From positions 124,001 through 188,000 of the forward strand of contig BCIK01000030.1 in the NCBI GenBank assembly GCA_039545295.1: a stretch of DNA of 64,000 bases, given 5' to 3'. Position 1 is the stretch's first letter, and every line of letters starts with the position of its first letter. This document shows, piece after piece, positions 23,472 to 35,452 of the stretch. This stretch comes from Udeniomyces pyricola (taxonomy: Eukaryota > Basidiomycota > Tremellomycetes > Cystofilobasidiales > Mrakiaceae). Position numbers and translations under genes: made by a program. A model generated the notes under the pieces. That model searched no databases, was not told the origin of the DNA, and was given only the letters and a program-made list of their open reading frames with translations.

Positions 23472-24479
23472 AGGTAGAAGGACACCAAAAGGAAGTTAAG
23501 GGACGGATGATGGTGGTCTGTCCATTCATGTTGGTTTCAATGGTTTACTTTTTCTCGATCCCTCGTTTTCTCCCTTTCTTTGATCTCATCTGTGCTCGTA
23601 TGTTTGGTCTTGCGGTTCTTTTTTCGTCTCTTCGCTTCATTTCTTGTTCTGTGCTTTTCCCTCTTCCTTACATCCCTTTCGATTCGTATGCGTTCCCTTG
23701 GCGTTGCCAGATGCCATCTGTATACATACTTCTTTCCTCTGCCTCTATAATGCCACTGCGTTGCACTGCTCCCGATGACTTTGGCTATTCAACTGCCCTT
23801 GTGATCTATCTCTCTGATCTCTCTTGCTCTTTCTGTTTGTGCCCTCCCCTTAGTCGACCTCCTTCTCAACCTCTCGCGTTCTCCGTCTTTTTCGTCTTTT
23901 ACCTGTCATATACTAGCGCTACTAGTAGCTACTTACTTAGATTTTACATATATAAATCTACACACGCCTTTTGCTTTCCCATTTTTTTGGCTGGTTGGTT
24001 CAATTAGTTGGTTGCAGAGTTTCGTGTTCATTCTCAGATGAGAGCACCTAGTAGTCGACGTCATCATCTATCTGTTTCGGGTGTTCTTTTGGTGATGGAG
24101 GTAGCAGTACTACGTACAGCTGGTGTTCTCATCGGAGTCGGCCTGGTGATATATATATGTATATATATAGAGCTTTTAAGGTTGAGCGCGATTGAGCGCT
24201 TACGCATGTCATACTAAGCGCTAGAGACTGCGCAAGCTTCTTCACGAGATGATCAAGATCCGACGGTTTGTTCCGACCGATCCATCATCGATCAACGACC
24301 GCGACCGCGTGGCCTCCGGTCGACCGTATCATTATATAACGATCGGCTCACCCCTCTTCCCCAAACGGCTACCACCTACGCTCGCCCTGTTCCGTCCCAG
24401 CCTTGCTGCACCACTCCCATCAGTCCCGCATCCATCCATCTCAACTCACGACATCTCCTCGCTTCATCGCCAACCGGCC
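23472..24479. other. Spacer: MYB 3' flank and acyltransferase promoter
   Basis: About 1 kb. The first 500 bases are T/C-rich, as expected of a long 3' untranslated region, and hold an AT stretch near 23940-23960. A (TA)-rich patch at 24150-24170 and TATATAACG near 24334 lie upstream of the next gene. Open frames are compositional. Confidence 0.5.
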
Positions 24480-27371
24480 ATGTCACCCACGGCGCCTCTG
24501 TCAGCGTCGATCCTTTCCCTCAGCTCCGGCCTCGCGACGATCCGCATCCTCTGGGCAGCTCTCCAGGTTCGCGTCCTTTGCAGATCTCTTTCCTTTCATC
24601 CTCCTTTCGCCTCGGGCTCTCACGCGTCACGCTTTACTAGCTTCGCTCGAGCCCTCGTTACATACATGCCATCACATATACGAGAAATCAGCCCTGAAGG
24701 GAAAAAGCGCAATAAACCAAAACCAAAACCAAAACCTGAAACTGAAACTGAACTCTCCCCCTTGATCAAAACGCGTCTTTACATTCACATCTCCTACATC
24801 CCTCCCCCCCCCCCTCCATTAACGCTTCGCTCATCCTAAACGACTCACTTTTTCGCTGATCTCATCATGATGATTGATGGTGACTGACTTATCGTGCTCG
24901 ACTACCTAATCAACGTATACAGATCGGTACCCTCGGTCTCATCTGTAACTTCTACCTACTCCTCGCCCTTCTCGTCTCCCCATTCTCCTCCGCAGGCGCC
25001 AATAGAATCGCATGCACCACGGCATGGAGTCTCTGGTCTTGGATGCAGGTAAACAAAGTCTCATGTATAGTCCATTTCCTCATCCTCTTACCTAGATTTT
25101 TCTCTTACGTTTCCCGCATCACGTGATTGATTCAATCAAGTCATCTTCTTCATTCTGGATTGACCTTTTTCCTTCTTCCTTTATTCTTCCTCTTCATTCC
25201 TTGTGGGACAGAAAATGTTTGAAGTGTCACACGGTGGCGAACCTGCGATGACGTTCTCGGGCGATGAACTCCCGCAAGAAGAATCGGCCATTGTCATTTG
25301 TTGGTTCTCCTTTGTTTCTTTCCGTCTCCCTTCCTCCGCATACGTATATGCCTGTCTGATGACGTCAATCCTTGCATCACTCCCCATCACTTTCCCCAAC
25401 CCATATCTACACATGTATGGGATTTTTATCGCTCTTTCTGTTCTCGATCTGTTAGCCAACCATTTGGGTTACAACGACTACGTCTTCATCCATGCCGCAG
25501 CCCTTCGACTAGGCATGCTCGGTCGGTGTCGATACTTTGCGAAGCGAGAGGTCTGCATTGACTCTCTCTACCTTACATCAGGCCTCTTGCCTTATTATCC
25601 CCTGCGTTATCGTGCTAAACCCTGTCATTCCTTCTTCTTTTTTTTTTTTTTTTGAACGCCTTGCTGTGGGACATGCATTTCCTCGTACGACTCACATGGC
25701 GATCGGTGTTGTCGTTACCATGGATGAGGATATGTAGCTCGTATGGCAGTTACCGCTATTTGGCATCTCTCTATGGCTGATCGGGATGGTGCTCGTCGAT
25801 CGACGTTGGACGGAAGACGAAAGACGTATCAAGTACGTGCTGTTCGACATTTGTATTCCCCCCCCCCCTTTTTTCCTTTTTCATCTGGCCCCTTTTAATT
25901 GATCGTACTTGGCAGCATCGTCTCCCCTCCCCTCCCCACCATCCTTGCCCTCCATCCAAATCCTGTCATCGATTCCGGAACCAATTCGCTCTTCCTCTTC
26001 TTTCTTTACCATCCTTTCTTCATGACGATTCGACCGTTGTGTTTTGTTCTGATCCAATTTTTATTGCATGCCGTCGCATGACGGGCACATCTCATTCTAC
26101 ACTCCTACTATGTCTCTCTAAATAGTCGAGTCTTCCGTCACGTCAAACAGGGCAAGCAACCCATTTGGATCATCTCATACCTCGAAGGAACCCGAAGAAC
26201 CCCTCAAAAGCTCAAAGCGGTCGGTCAACCTATCTTCTTCTCATGTTCTTTTTGACCGGATACATCATGTTCTTATTGTTCGTTCTTGGTAGTAGATGGA
26301 TGGGCCTAGGGTTGATGCGTTCGGAAGGAGCTGGTATCACACATCATAGAGGTGAAATCAATTCTTCCTTTTGCTTACTTTCCATCTTGTCTTCTCTTCC
26401 TTCCTTTTCCTCTGCCGACATAGAGCCAATCGTTTTGTAAGAGAGCCGGCAAGCCAATCCTCGAAGAAGTGCGTACACAGCTTTGACCTCAAGGTGCAAG
26501 GAAATCCTCAAGCGGTTGAGATTTCTTGTCAAAAGACCCCCCTCCCCTTCACCTCCCCCCTCCTCTACCTCCCTATTATTTCCCTTCTCCCCTCATGTAT
26601 AATCGAGCCCCTCTCGATGAGGCAAAGGAACCCCTTTTCTCTCGCTTTAGTTACTGACGATCTTGATGGTCCAATTGGATTTTTCCTTTCGGGGGAGATG
26701 ATAGTGCCTGTACCCACGCACCAAGGGATTCGTCGCGACCGTCCAAGGTTAGTCAGTCAGTTATCAACCAGTATATGGGCGCCTTGTAGAGTATGCAGGC
26801 GTATCGTGGTATTCACTGACTGACCTTGATGATTCAATGCTTACCCGGACCGCTCTGGGTCCTCGTCTTTGATCTACATCACCTTTGTAAACTATTTTTT
26901 CCCGTTTCCTTTTCCTTTCCAACCTCAAAACGAAACCATTTCCCCTTCCCTTCTCTTTCCAGGCCTACGCGACTCCCATGTCCAAGCGATCTACGACTTC
27001 ACCATTGTCTGTCGCTCGCCCACAGGGGAGTACCAATGTCCATTGTCGATTGGCGAACTTTACGGCTCGGCCGACTTGGCGCGCAAAGGATGGAAGTTAC
27101 ATTGTCATGTGAAAAGGTAAGAAGAAGGGGTAAGACACGTGAAGAGAGAGAGAGATGACAGAGGGAACGGCATGGAATATTGTATACGTAGACGTTCAGA
27201 AGAACGTGTGAGGAGAAGGTAGGGGGGGGGGGCAGGCAGGAGAGGAAGTAGGGAGGAATAGCAAGTGCCGCAAGAAGGAGAATGAAGAGCATACTTAGAG
27301 AGAGATCAAGCTTGCGAGCGGAAAGAGCCAAAGACAAGGCTAACTTCACACTAAAACCAAATCCTTCCATG

Positions 27372-27409
<38 letters not shown>

Positions 27410-27901
27410 TGGCCTCTCTTGGCTTCTCTCCCCCTCTCTCTCTCTCTGTTCAACATATGAACGATCCCATCGACCTTTTTTAGGACGCTTCTCTCGACGC
27501 TCCCGACGGCTCCGGACGAACTCACTCAGTGGGTTGAATCGGCTTGGGTCGACAAAGATCGGATGCTTCAAGCGATGCGAAAGCAATGGCCCTCGGTTGT
27601 TAATCCAATTCCGGCTGCCGATGACGCTACCACTACTGCCGAGGACGATGACGAGGGCGACGACGATGATGGAAAGAGGCAGTCGTTGAGAAGGAGATGG
27701 TTTTGGCAAGGAGGGAGAAATCAGCTCGAGATGGAGAGTGAACGCACCGACCATGACGATCACGGCAACGACAACAACGACAACAACAACAACAACGACG
27801 GCGATGTACGAGATAAGAGGATCTCAATGCACTTGTCATCTGCAGTCGTCGCTCGGCGGTGGCCTTGGTTCGAAGATTTGTCGGCGAGGAAGTACTGTTA
27901 G
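24480..27901 (+). CDS. PlsC-type lysophospholipid acyltransferase (LCLAT1/AGPAT-like, Cst26-like)
   Basis: A membrane acyltransferase expected to move an acyl chain onto a lysophospholipid at the ER or mitochondrial membrane. The ten exons join in frame to 414 residues: 24480-24566, 24923-25048, 25212-25299, 25456-25550, 25738-25832, 26126-26219, 26424-26468, 26705-26747, 26963-27116, 27484-27901. The catalytic HX4D motif is ISNHLGYNDYVFIH, completed across the exon 3-4 junction. Motif III is YLEGTRRTPQKL. Further family blocks are LPLFGISLWLIGMVLVDRRW, KPILEECLYPRTKGFVATVQ and GLRDSHVQAIYDFTI. A hydrophobic segment at residues 30-50 is a likely membrane anchor. The C-terminus has a long acidic and Asn-rich insertion (DDDEGDDDDGK, NDNNDNNNNND) unusual for the family. 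The order HX4D, DRRW, EGTR, PRTKGF fits the AGPAT3/4/5-LCLAT1 branch. The exact substrate (lysophosphatidate, lysophosphatidylinositol or lysocardiolipin) cannot be decided. Confidence 0.93.
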
Positions 27902-28712
27902 TTGGCTTGTTATGCCATGGAACAGCAAGCTTGAAGTAGTCGACTAGGCTGGGGATGTGTATGTATATATATCCGTTGGTTGTGTTGATGAGGAAGGGGG
28001 ATTCGAATCAATCCAAGGTCGGTCAGTACATACGCGCATATCTTAGTCGTAGCTGATGGCGAACATGATAGGTAGTACTCGAAAAAAGCTGGCTCGGGTA
28101 TGAAGGGATTTCGGGTCATTCTGTACGTAGTTATTTCGTAGTAATAGTAGTGGTGGTAGTAGTACATAATTATGATGCGGAAGGTCCTGATGAAATGATC
28201 CGAGACCATCAATGCCATCAAGTTGTATACAGTGATTGTCTCCCTATATATCATGCATATACCTTCCAAAGGAAGCAAGACAAGCAACAATTACCAGACA
28301 TTACTTCGAGTACGCATGTTCCAGATCAACTATGAAGGGGTATCGCTTATGATGACGGACAGTAGCAGCTGATATACATTGATAGATATATAAGGGATGT
28401 AACCATGCTACAAAGTGACGATTATGTTGTGGGTTAAACAGATTGGGAATTGCAAGTCGGTCTGCGAAAAGACAAGGCCATGAACACAGCTGAGAAGAAA
28501 TGAAAAGAGATAGCTAAGCTACGAAAAGCAAAAGGCTGGGGTTGTCCATCGAGTGTCAAAGACATGGAAGGGGGGGGGGGGAAGAGAGAGAGAGGGAATC
28601 GAGAGGAGAAGAGAGAGAGAGAGAGAAAGAAAAGCTGAAGCTGATGGAAGAAGCAGGAAATTAAAAAGAAGATGGTGCACGGGCCTAGGAAATGATTTTC
28701 TTATTCCTTCAG
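27902..28712. other. Convergent 3' spacer
   Basis: About 800 bases between the stops of the acyltransferase and the Rds1-like gene. It contains AT-rich sequence (TATATATATCC near 27960), a poly-G run with GA repeats (28568-28635) and no credible coding frame. Confidence 0.5.
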
Positions 28713-30752
28713 TTACATGCCGGTGAAGGGAGTCGAGGTCTCGTCCGAGGTGAGACCGAACGAGAGGATGATGGGTCCGGCAACTGTGAGCCAGGAGCAA
28801 AAACACACTCAAGGAAAAGGTTAGCCAAGGTTCCCCCCCCCCCCCCATCTCCCCCAATAGACAACACAAGAAGGGTCATGTGGAAGAGGACGAACCAGTG
28901 TTGTTGTCAGTGACCATCTTGGGATCCGAGGTAGTGGCGATGACGGCGTAGGCGGTTCCTTGAAGACCCGTAGGGAGCTTGGTCGTAGCATCGGCGTTGA
29001 TGAGGCCAGCTGAAGAAGCGAGACCCTCGTAGACGATCACTGTTGGTCGTGGAAGGATCAACGAAGAGGACGTGAGATCATCGAATATCAGCGATTATGA
29101 TCGGAGAAGCGCAAGTTGAGATGATATCTATATATATATTAAACATCGCCTCACAGTACTCGGTAGCACCAGTAGTCTTGAAGTCGAGAGTGACGGTTTC
29201 ACCGGCCTTGTATCCGGTCTCCTTGATAGAGGCGGCAGGGAAGGCCTTTACGGGGAGAGTCGGGTTCGTCGACGGGCACCCAGTGATGAATCCACCAGCG
29301 ATGCTGTAGACCTGGGAGAACCCAAGAGGAGTGTCGTAAGCACTCGACCAAGCGGCGCCCTTCGTGACAGCACTGGAAGAATCCATGATGGATTCGGTGA
29401 ATGGATGAGGAGTAGTGAGAAAGATGAACACAGCGGCCGTGTCAGTAGAGGTACTCAGGTAGTCTTTGGCTTCGATTTTATCTGGTTCGATCATTTGATT
29501 GTCAGACTGAGGCGCTGCCTACTTGGGCAAGAAGCGACTTACCTGGCGAGCCAAGCCTGGTGTCGGGCCTCGGTAGTGAGGATAGCACCGGCAGCGGTCA
29601 AGTAGTCCGGGTTCGTAATTCTGAGGCAAATCACAAAGAAAACGCACACAAATTACGTGTCAACGATAGGCTCCCTTCTCGATGGATTGCTTCAAGACGT
29701 AGAGGGTGATCAGGGAGATAAACAAACTTGGAAGCAGCGCCCAAGTAGGCCGAAACTCCGACGTTCTCAATGGCAGTAGCAAGCCCGAGGAAGCTCTTGA
29801 CATCGGTGTCTGTCGTACAACAAAACATGAATGGCGATGTCAGTCGAGAAGAATCGCCAGCATGGTAAGTAAGCCTGCGCCAAAAAAAAAAGAAAGAAGA
29901 TGAGGTGCTTTGAATGGATCGGACCACTCACAAGGGAATTTGTAGGTGCAAGGAGCGGTGGCAGCATCTCCGAGAGCAGTCGATAGGAAAGCGACGTGGG
30001 AAGCCTCGTGAGAAGCAACTAAAAAAAAAACGTAGGAGAGAGTCGAAACCGAAGGAAGAAAGACGAGACGGACAAACACCGGGTCACGAGGTGAGACCCA
30101 CAAAGAAAGGAAGCAAGAAAATAGAAAGAAAAGGTCAGCATTAAGAAAGGCCGCATTTCATCTTGTAAAGACGCTCGATCGAATAGGATATGAGTATTGA
30201 CGAACTCTGAGAAATCCTTCGGCGAACCCATCCGGGGTAGCCAGCCGACGTAAAGTCACTCTCGGAGAAAGTGGAGAGAGCGGTCGAGTAGAAGTTGTTC
30301 TGGAGAGGGGAAGATCGAAGAAATGGAGGTCGAAGCGTTAGTCGACGACAGGCCAAGATGAATCGCGTGATGAAATGAGACAATCGATTGGCATCGTCGG
30401 ACGATGGGAAAATCTTGGAGTTGTAGGATAGATAAAGAGAGGAAGTGCTTACCTCGAGGTGCTCCAAAGTGAGAGCGTAGTTGAGGATGGCTGGAAATCG
30501 CCGGATGAGGAAAGCGAGCGAAAAGGAAAACAGAGAAAGAAAGGCACAGCCGGAAGGACATTCCATCAGGATCGAGTTCGAAATTTCCATAGCTCATACG
30601 TAGTGCAGCATGCGGTAGGGTAGCTCGATGGGGACTGAAAGCGACTTACTGGTGTCGATGTCCTCAGTGGTAGTGGCTCGAGGGGTGAGAGCAGGTGCGG
30701 CGGTGGCGAGACCGGCAAGGGCAAGAACGAGGGCAGAGGCTGGGGCGATCAT
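28713..30752 (-). CDS. Secreted ferritin-fold protein, Rds1/desiccation-related type
   Basis: Starts at 30752 with a clear signal peptide (MIAPASALVLALAGLATAAP, cleavage probably after APA or so), so the product is secreted or cell-surface. The following exons spell the ferritin-like (PF13668) pattern: TILNYALTLEHLE, NNFYSTALSTFSESDF with SAGYPGW, VASHEASHVAFLSTALGDAA, SFLGLATAIENVGVSAYLGA, and a later exon near 29530-29615 with ITNPDYLTAAGAILTTEARH. Glu and His at the expected positions (EHLE, SHEASH, AIEN, TEARH) match the four-helix diiron-like pattern, but whether metal is bound is unknown. The C-terminal domain contains CPSTNPTLPVKAFPA and ends TSTPFTGM with TAA at 28713. About nine short exons are visible. 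The family includes fission yeast Rds1 (stress and nutrient response) and plant Pcc13-62. Its upstream flank is duplicated. Confidence 0.9.
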
Positions 30753-30753
30753 G

Positions 30754-31001
30754 GTGAGGTGGTTGAAGAGGGGAAGGGGGTGGGTTGGATGGGGAAAGAT
30801 GAGGGTAGGTGGGTTGGTATGAAGTGATGTGTTGAGGAGGTGATGGTATCGAGAAGAAAAGAGANNNNNNNNNNNNNNNNNNNNNNNNNNNNNNNNNNNN
30901 GAGGTGGTTGAAGGGGGGGGGGGGGGGGGAAGATGAGGATAGGTGGGTGGGTATGAAGTGATGTGTTGAGGATGTGATGGTATTGAGAAGAAAAGAGAGG
31001 A
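30754..31001. repeat. Imperfect tandem duplication upstream of the Rds1-like gene
   Basis: Two roughly 100-base copies, 30754-30864 and 30901-31001, share GAGGTGGTTGAAG, then GGGTATGAAGTGATGTGTTG and GAGAAGAAAAGAGA, with scattered differences (for example GAGGAGGTGATG against GAGGATGTGATG). A 36-base N gap lies exactly between them. Confidence 0.88.
30865..30900. other. Assembly gap (36 N)
   Basis: 36 N between two near-identical upstream segments of the Rds1-like gene. The gap probably marks unresolved repeat copies, so the true copy number is uncertain. Confidence 0.97.
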
Positions 31002-31177
31002 AAGCTTGAGACGTTTTATAGGGATCGGTTGGGAGATGTAAAAAGTAGAAGAAGCAGCCGAATGAGCCGAAGACGCCCTTCCTGTCTGCGTCGATCGCCC
31101 CGCTTGGTAGACGTTACTGCAACCCGGTCCCTGGTCGCGCCCCCTTGATATTTGATCGCCGGCCCCTTTATTCTCCT

Positions 31178-31208
31178 GCCATCCGCCATCCGCCATCCGC
31201 CATCCGCC
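31178..31208. repeat. Heptamer tandem repeat (GCCATCC x4)
   Basis: Four perfect head-to-tail copies of GCCATCC followed by a partial copy. It lies about 430 bases upstream of the Rds1-like start. Confidence 0.9.
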
Positions 31209-31961
31209 GTGCGCCTATCACCGGCGCTGCGATGATGGTTCGATCTGTCATATCAACCTCAGGTTTGCGATGTACGTTGACGCCCTTTCCCTTGCCACCT
31301 ACACGTCCATATTTGTGGGCGTACACGTCGGCGTTTGCTATGTCATCGATCGAAATCATACGTAGTACAGCTTGGCATATATAGCGAATTTGACGATGCT
31401 GTTGAGCCATTCCCACCGTCCTGCCACGTTGTAAACGTTCAACGTCTCAACTTCAGCTATGCAGGTTTTGCTCGATCACCCATCATCATCAATTGTTTAG
31501 ACAGCGGCTTGCAGCAATCGGGCGGCTGACGGGCTGATGTCGCATCAAGCAGCTATTAAATTAGCCTTTTTTCATTTTTTTTTTCTCTCGTTCGATCCAT
31601 GAACGAAGCGTTCAATGTTTCCATGACCTGACGGATGACGATGATTTGAAACTCAAGGGAACATAGAACGTGACCCAGTATCATATAGATTCATACGTAT
31701 ACATGTATCCCAGGACGCATGTATGGTAAACACTTAAAACCATGGCTTGTTACGTTGGACGGGGGACATGCAAGACTATATATATATGATACAAAAATAG
31801 CTAGTCGTCAGTATGATACGAAGGCTACAACGAGGAAAAGAAATAGAGAAAACCCTTACACTATGCAAGGAAGGATTGCAGACGAGTCCGTGAGATGAAA
31901 AGGAGGAAAAAGGACATCGATCCGGTAAGAATCCCAACAAAAGAACAAGATCGCAATATAT

Positions 31962-31962
<1 letters not shown>

Positions 31963-31996
<34 letters not shown>
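31963..31996. repeat. (CA)17 microsatellite
   Basis: An uninterrupted CA dinucleotide run of about 34 bases in the 3' flank of the RRM-like gene. It would be a polymorphic marker. Confidence 0.95.
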
Positions 31997-31997
<1 letters not shown>

Positions 31998-32412
31998 CTT
32001 CCCCTTCATCAACACGCCCCCCCGCTCCCCCCCCCCCCATCACGCTTGTTGGACCCAGGCAGACAGGCGGTATCGATCGTGAAACGTCTCCGGAAACCAG
32101 TACGCGCCGTCAATCGAGGCGACGACCCGGACGGCCTCAAGCGCGCTCGGTGCGACAACGGAGAACGTGGTCGCCCTGGATTTTGGTTATCCACATACGT
32201 ACGAAGAAGGAGGAAGGAAGGATGAGAATCCCAAGGGGGAGCGGGAGGAAAGTGATCAGAAGATTGATAGGTGTAAAAGAAACAGACAGACGAAACCCAA
32301 ACAGATCCACGATCGACTTGATCGACTTGACGACGACGAACGAACGAGCGAACGAATTTGAAGACCAACCCACACCCGAAAAAAAAAAGATTAACAAAAA
32401 AAAGGAAAGAAC

Positions 32413-35163
32413 TCACTTCAATTTCTTACATCCTCCGACCCAAGACCCAGAAGACGAAGAAGCAGGCGAAGAAGAAGAAGGCGAGGCGTTTCTCATCTGA
32501 TCTCCGACGACTTCCATCTCAACGTCAAGGTTATCGACCCAACCTCCCGAACCTGCCCTCGTCATCCCGAGCCACTCAACAACGTGCGGTGCGCCCGTGT
32601 CCAATGGCACACCTTGAATGATGATGCGCGTCGGTCGGACCGAGACAGGTGGGAGTGATACAGATGCAGTACAGGAAGATAGAGGAGAAGAAGTAAAAGA
32701 CTTCATAGGAGACGAAACAGGCGAAGGCGTGAAAATGGGTGGGAGCCACGAAGAAATTTGTTTCTGGTCGGGATGACGTGAGTAAATCCGATCGGGCCTC
32801 CGTCGAGGACAAGGCTGATGGGGATCATGATCGGTGTTCTTGAACCCTCCGCTGGTGGAGAAATAAGCAGATGATGCCGACGACGAGGACTTCGAGAGAA
32901 AGGCAAAGACAAATCGATCCGGGAGGTGCAAACACGCCCTCAAGGGTGCCGAGAGGATTTCCTTGGCGCAGTGGGCTAGAGAGAACGCTTTCAGCAGTTG
33001 GGTTGAGGGTCTCCACCAGTCCAAACCGGTCTCGCGTAAGTCGTCCGATCTTTGAGTCGCCTTTGTCGTCGTCGTCGAAGAGGTGAGGGAAGTAGCTGAG
33101 GTTGAGGCTGGAAGAATGACTTCTTTGTCGAGTTCATCCGAACGGAGACTGCTGGGTTTGGGATGGCGAATCGGATGTTTCCTCGGAATGATAGCCGACA
33201 ACTCACCCACGAAGCTGCCGAGCTTGAGAACAGGAAAGAATTGTGCGATGTCCTCGGCGTTTGTGCACTCCTTGAGCCACACCGTCCCTGGGAGAAAGAA
33301 AGGGGTGGTCGATGGTGACGAGTCGGATGTGGATAAGTTCATAGAAGGAAAAGCAGGTCCCGCTGCCGCTAAGGACGATCGAAGAGAGGGAAGAGACCGT
33401 GGTCCTTTGAGTGGCCAAAGTCTCGAAGAGGTGGGCTTTCGGTAGAGCTGATGGACTGATGGCAATGATGAAGGGGAAAGAGCATGGTGAGGAAAAATAA
33501 TCTTGACTACGCATCGTACGTCCTTTCGACGTTCTCTGAGCTGCACGAGGCTCTTGGCGACACCAACTGGATGATCCAAAGGAAAAAAAAAACCCAGCAA
33601 TATGAAGAAGAAGAAACAGTATCAGATATCAAGGCAATCAGAACGCCATCATTTGTCAAACAGACCCCTGTTTCCTTCCAACCCCTCCAATAAACGACCA
33701 AGCAACCACGACAGACTTACTATCTTCATCCAAGATGTCCGAGACAATCTTGGCTTCCTTCAACCATCGTCGAATCTCCCCTTTAAATTCCGAGATTGGC
33801 ATGGCCATCAAAGCCTCGAGACGCTCTTCGCTCCTGAGGTTGATTTGCATCCTGACAATGTGACCCCGAGAGCAGACACATCGCATGCGCCCTCCACTGA
33901 ACGCCATCGCCTCTGCTTCAGTCATAGCCTCCCCAACCCACTCCTTGGCTTCCATCCTCACATCACACAGGGGAGACCAAGGTATACGGGATGAGTTCAC
34001 GGCCCAGATGACGTTGCCCCCCACCATCTGACGAGGCGAGATTTTCGGCGGGGCGACTTGCTTGAACGGTGAAGGTACGTGGGGGGGCGGACGCGACAGC
34101 GAGCTGAGGAGGAGGTCAAAGTCCTTGCGTGTTTCGGGGAAGACTTTAACAACGGGGCATTTGCCATGTGGCTTTGTGATGTTGTAAGCACGTAAGAAGC
34201 GAACTATCGAGCCGGTTTCGTTTGGAACAAGTCAGGTTAGTCAGTTCCGGGCTGAGACGAGACAAACGACGCATCAACAGCGCTCGAAACCTGATTAACC
34301 CCCCTTCCCTCCCAAGAAATCAGCCCTTACATTCTGGTACTTTGTGTGAATCTCCAAGAATGCCTTTGAGCAATGATACAACGTCTCCTGGAACGGCCGT
34401 TGCCGGTAGATTGTAAAGCTTGATTTGTGGCCGAGTGTCAGAGGGGAGCGGCGGGTCGACCGGAGCTTCAACGGCTGTGGTAAGGGCAGCTTGCGATGGC
34501 GGTGATGGCAAGAGGATGATTTCTGGTTGAGAGTCGGTAGTGATCTCTTCTACATTTCGTACGGTGGATAACCCTAGAAAAAATGTTCAAGGGTCAATGA
34601 TCCGCTATCGACGTTGGTATTTCAGAGCATCCAAGATGGGACGCATGGCGTGGGAAGAGGCAAATGTGACACATACGGGATACCGTCGGAGCAGGCTGAC
34701 GAGCTCTGTGCGATCTCGGACGGGTCAATATAAGGTCTTTCTCTGGACGGTGAAGCTTCACTGAAGTGCTCGGAGGTGTGAGGGGCGATTCAGGTGGGTC
34801 TAGAGCAAGTCGAGGGAGAGCGATGGGAGCCACTGCTGCTACTGATGTGGATGACAGAGCTGGTGGTGGTGGTGGTGGTTGCAAGCTGCTACCGAGTGGT
34901 CTCGTCCGAAGGTTCTTTGGAAATGGGGGTTTCTTCTTCTGAGAGGCAGAGTTGCTGGAGCGAATTGAAGGATAATATCCTTCAGTCGAATTCGGGTCAA
35001 AGACAGAGACGGATGGCAAGAAAAACGGAGGGGGAGTTGAGGAAAGGGAAGTGGTGATGGCTTCGGCAGCTCGAGGCGCGGTGGCGGAAGGGAGTTTGCG
35101 GTGGGAGGTGCGGGAGATGAAGCGTTTGCTGGCAGGTAAGTTAAGACGAGAAGGTGGAGACAT
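32413..35163 (-). CDS. Probable RRM-like RNA-binding protein, possibly mitochondrial
   Basis: I do not recognise a named orthologue. The ATG at 35163 opens a Ser/Arg-rich, acid-poor N-terminus (MSPPSRLNLPASKRFISRTS) that resembles a mitochondrial presequence. After a Pro-rich linker, three segments look like RNA-recognition folds starting with RNP2-like strands: QIKLYNLPATAVPGDVVSLL (about 34400), GTVWLKECTNAEDIAQFFPV (about 33280) and RIIIQGVPLDTGAPHVVEWL (about 32610). Between the first and second are GKCPVVKVFPETRKDFDLLL and GRMRCVCSRGHIVRMQINLR, and EALMAMPISEFKGEIRRWLK. Introns lie near 34550, 34200-34330, 33730 and 33500. The last exon, to the stop at 32413, is long and ends SWVGGCKKLK after a Ser-rich stretch. 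Coding status is well supported; the RNA-binding role and location are inferred. The frame around 32700-32870 is doubtful. Confidence 0.65.
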
Positions 35164-35452
35164 GATAGTCTGAAGGGTATACGGATGGGGTGGTATGAAG
35201 GATCAATGGGTGATGGATATGTATAGGGGACGATGTGCGAGAGGCCACGCCAAACGTTCTCGCACTGGGCTACCATCACCCGGCCCGATCGGCCCGTCTG
35301 GTAGCCCTCCGCCATGTAGCTATGTATTATGACACGAGCTGATCAGCGTCCAGCGCGTTCTCTCACTATAACCTCAATAATCCCTACAACTCTTCATCAA
35401 AGCCTTGCCACATCGAATTGTCTGCCACGTTCAAGTTCACACTAGTCACACT

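Larger units (their letters stand above)
31002..32412. other. Intergenic region with short tandem repeats
   Basis: About 1.4 kb with no supported gene. It contains a heptamer repeat at 31178-31208, a TATATATATG patch near 31777 and a CA microsatellite at 31963-31996. It should hold the promoter of the Rds1-like gene and the 3' end of the RRM-like gene. Confidence 0.5.

Noticed and set aside
26999..27763. 254-codon minus-strand frame opposite the acyltransferase
   Set aside because: Contains Lys run from an intronic poly-T tract and overlaps four good acyltransferase features on the other strand.
31178..31208. Short direct repeats considered as a CRISPR-like array
   Set aside because: Units are seven bases with no spacers; a simple tandem repeat in a eukaryotic genome.
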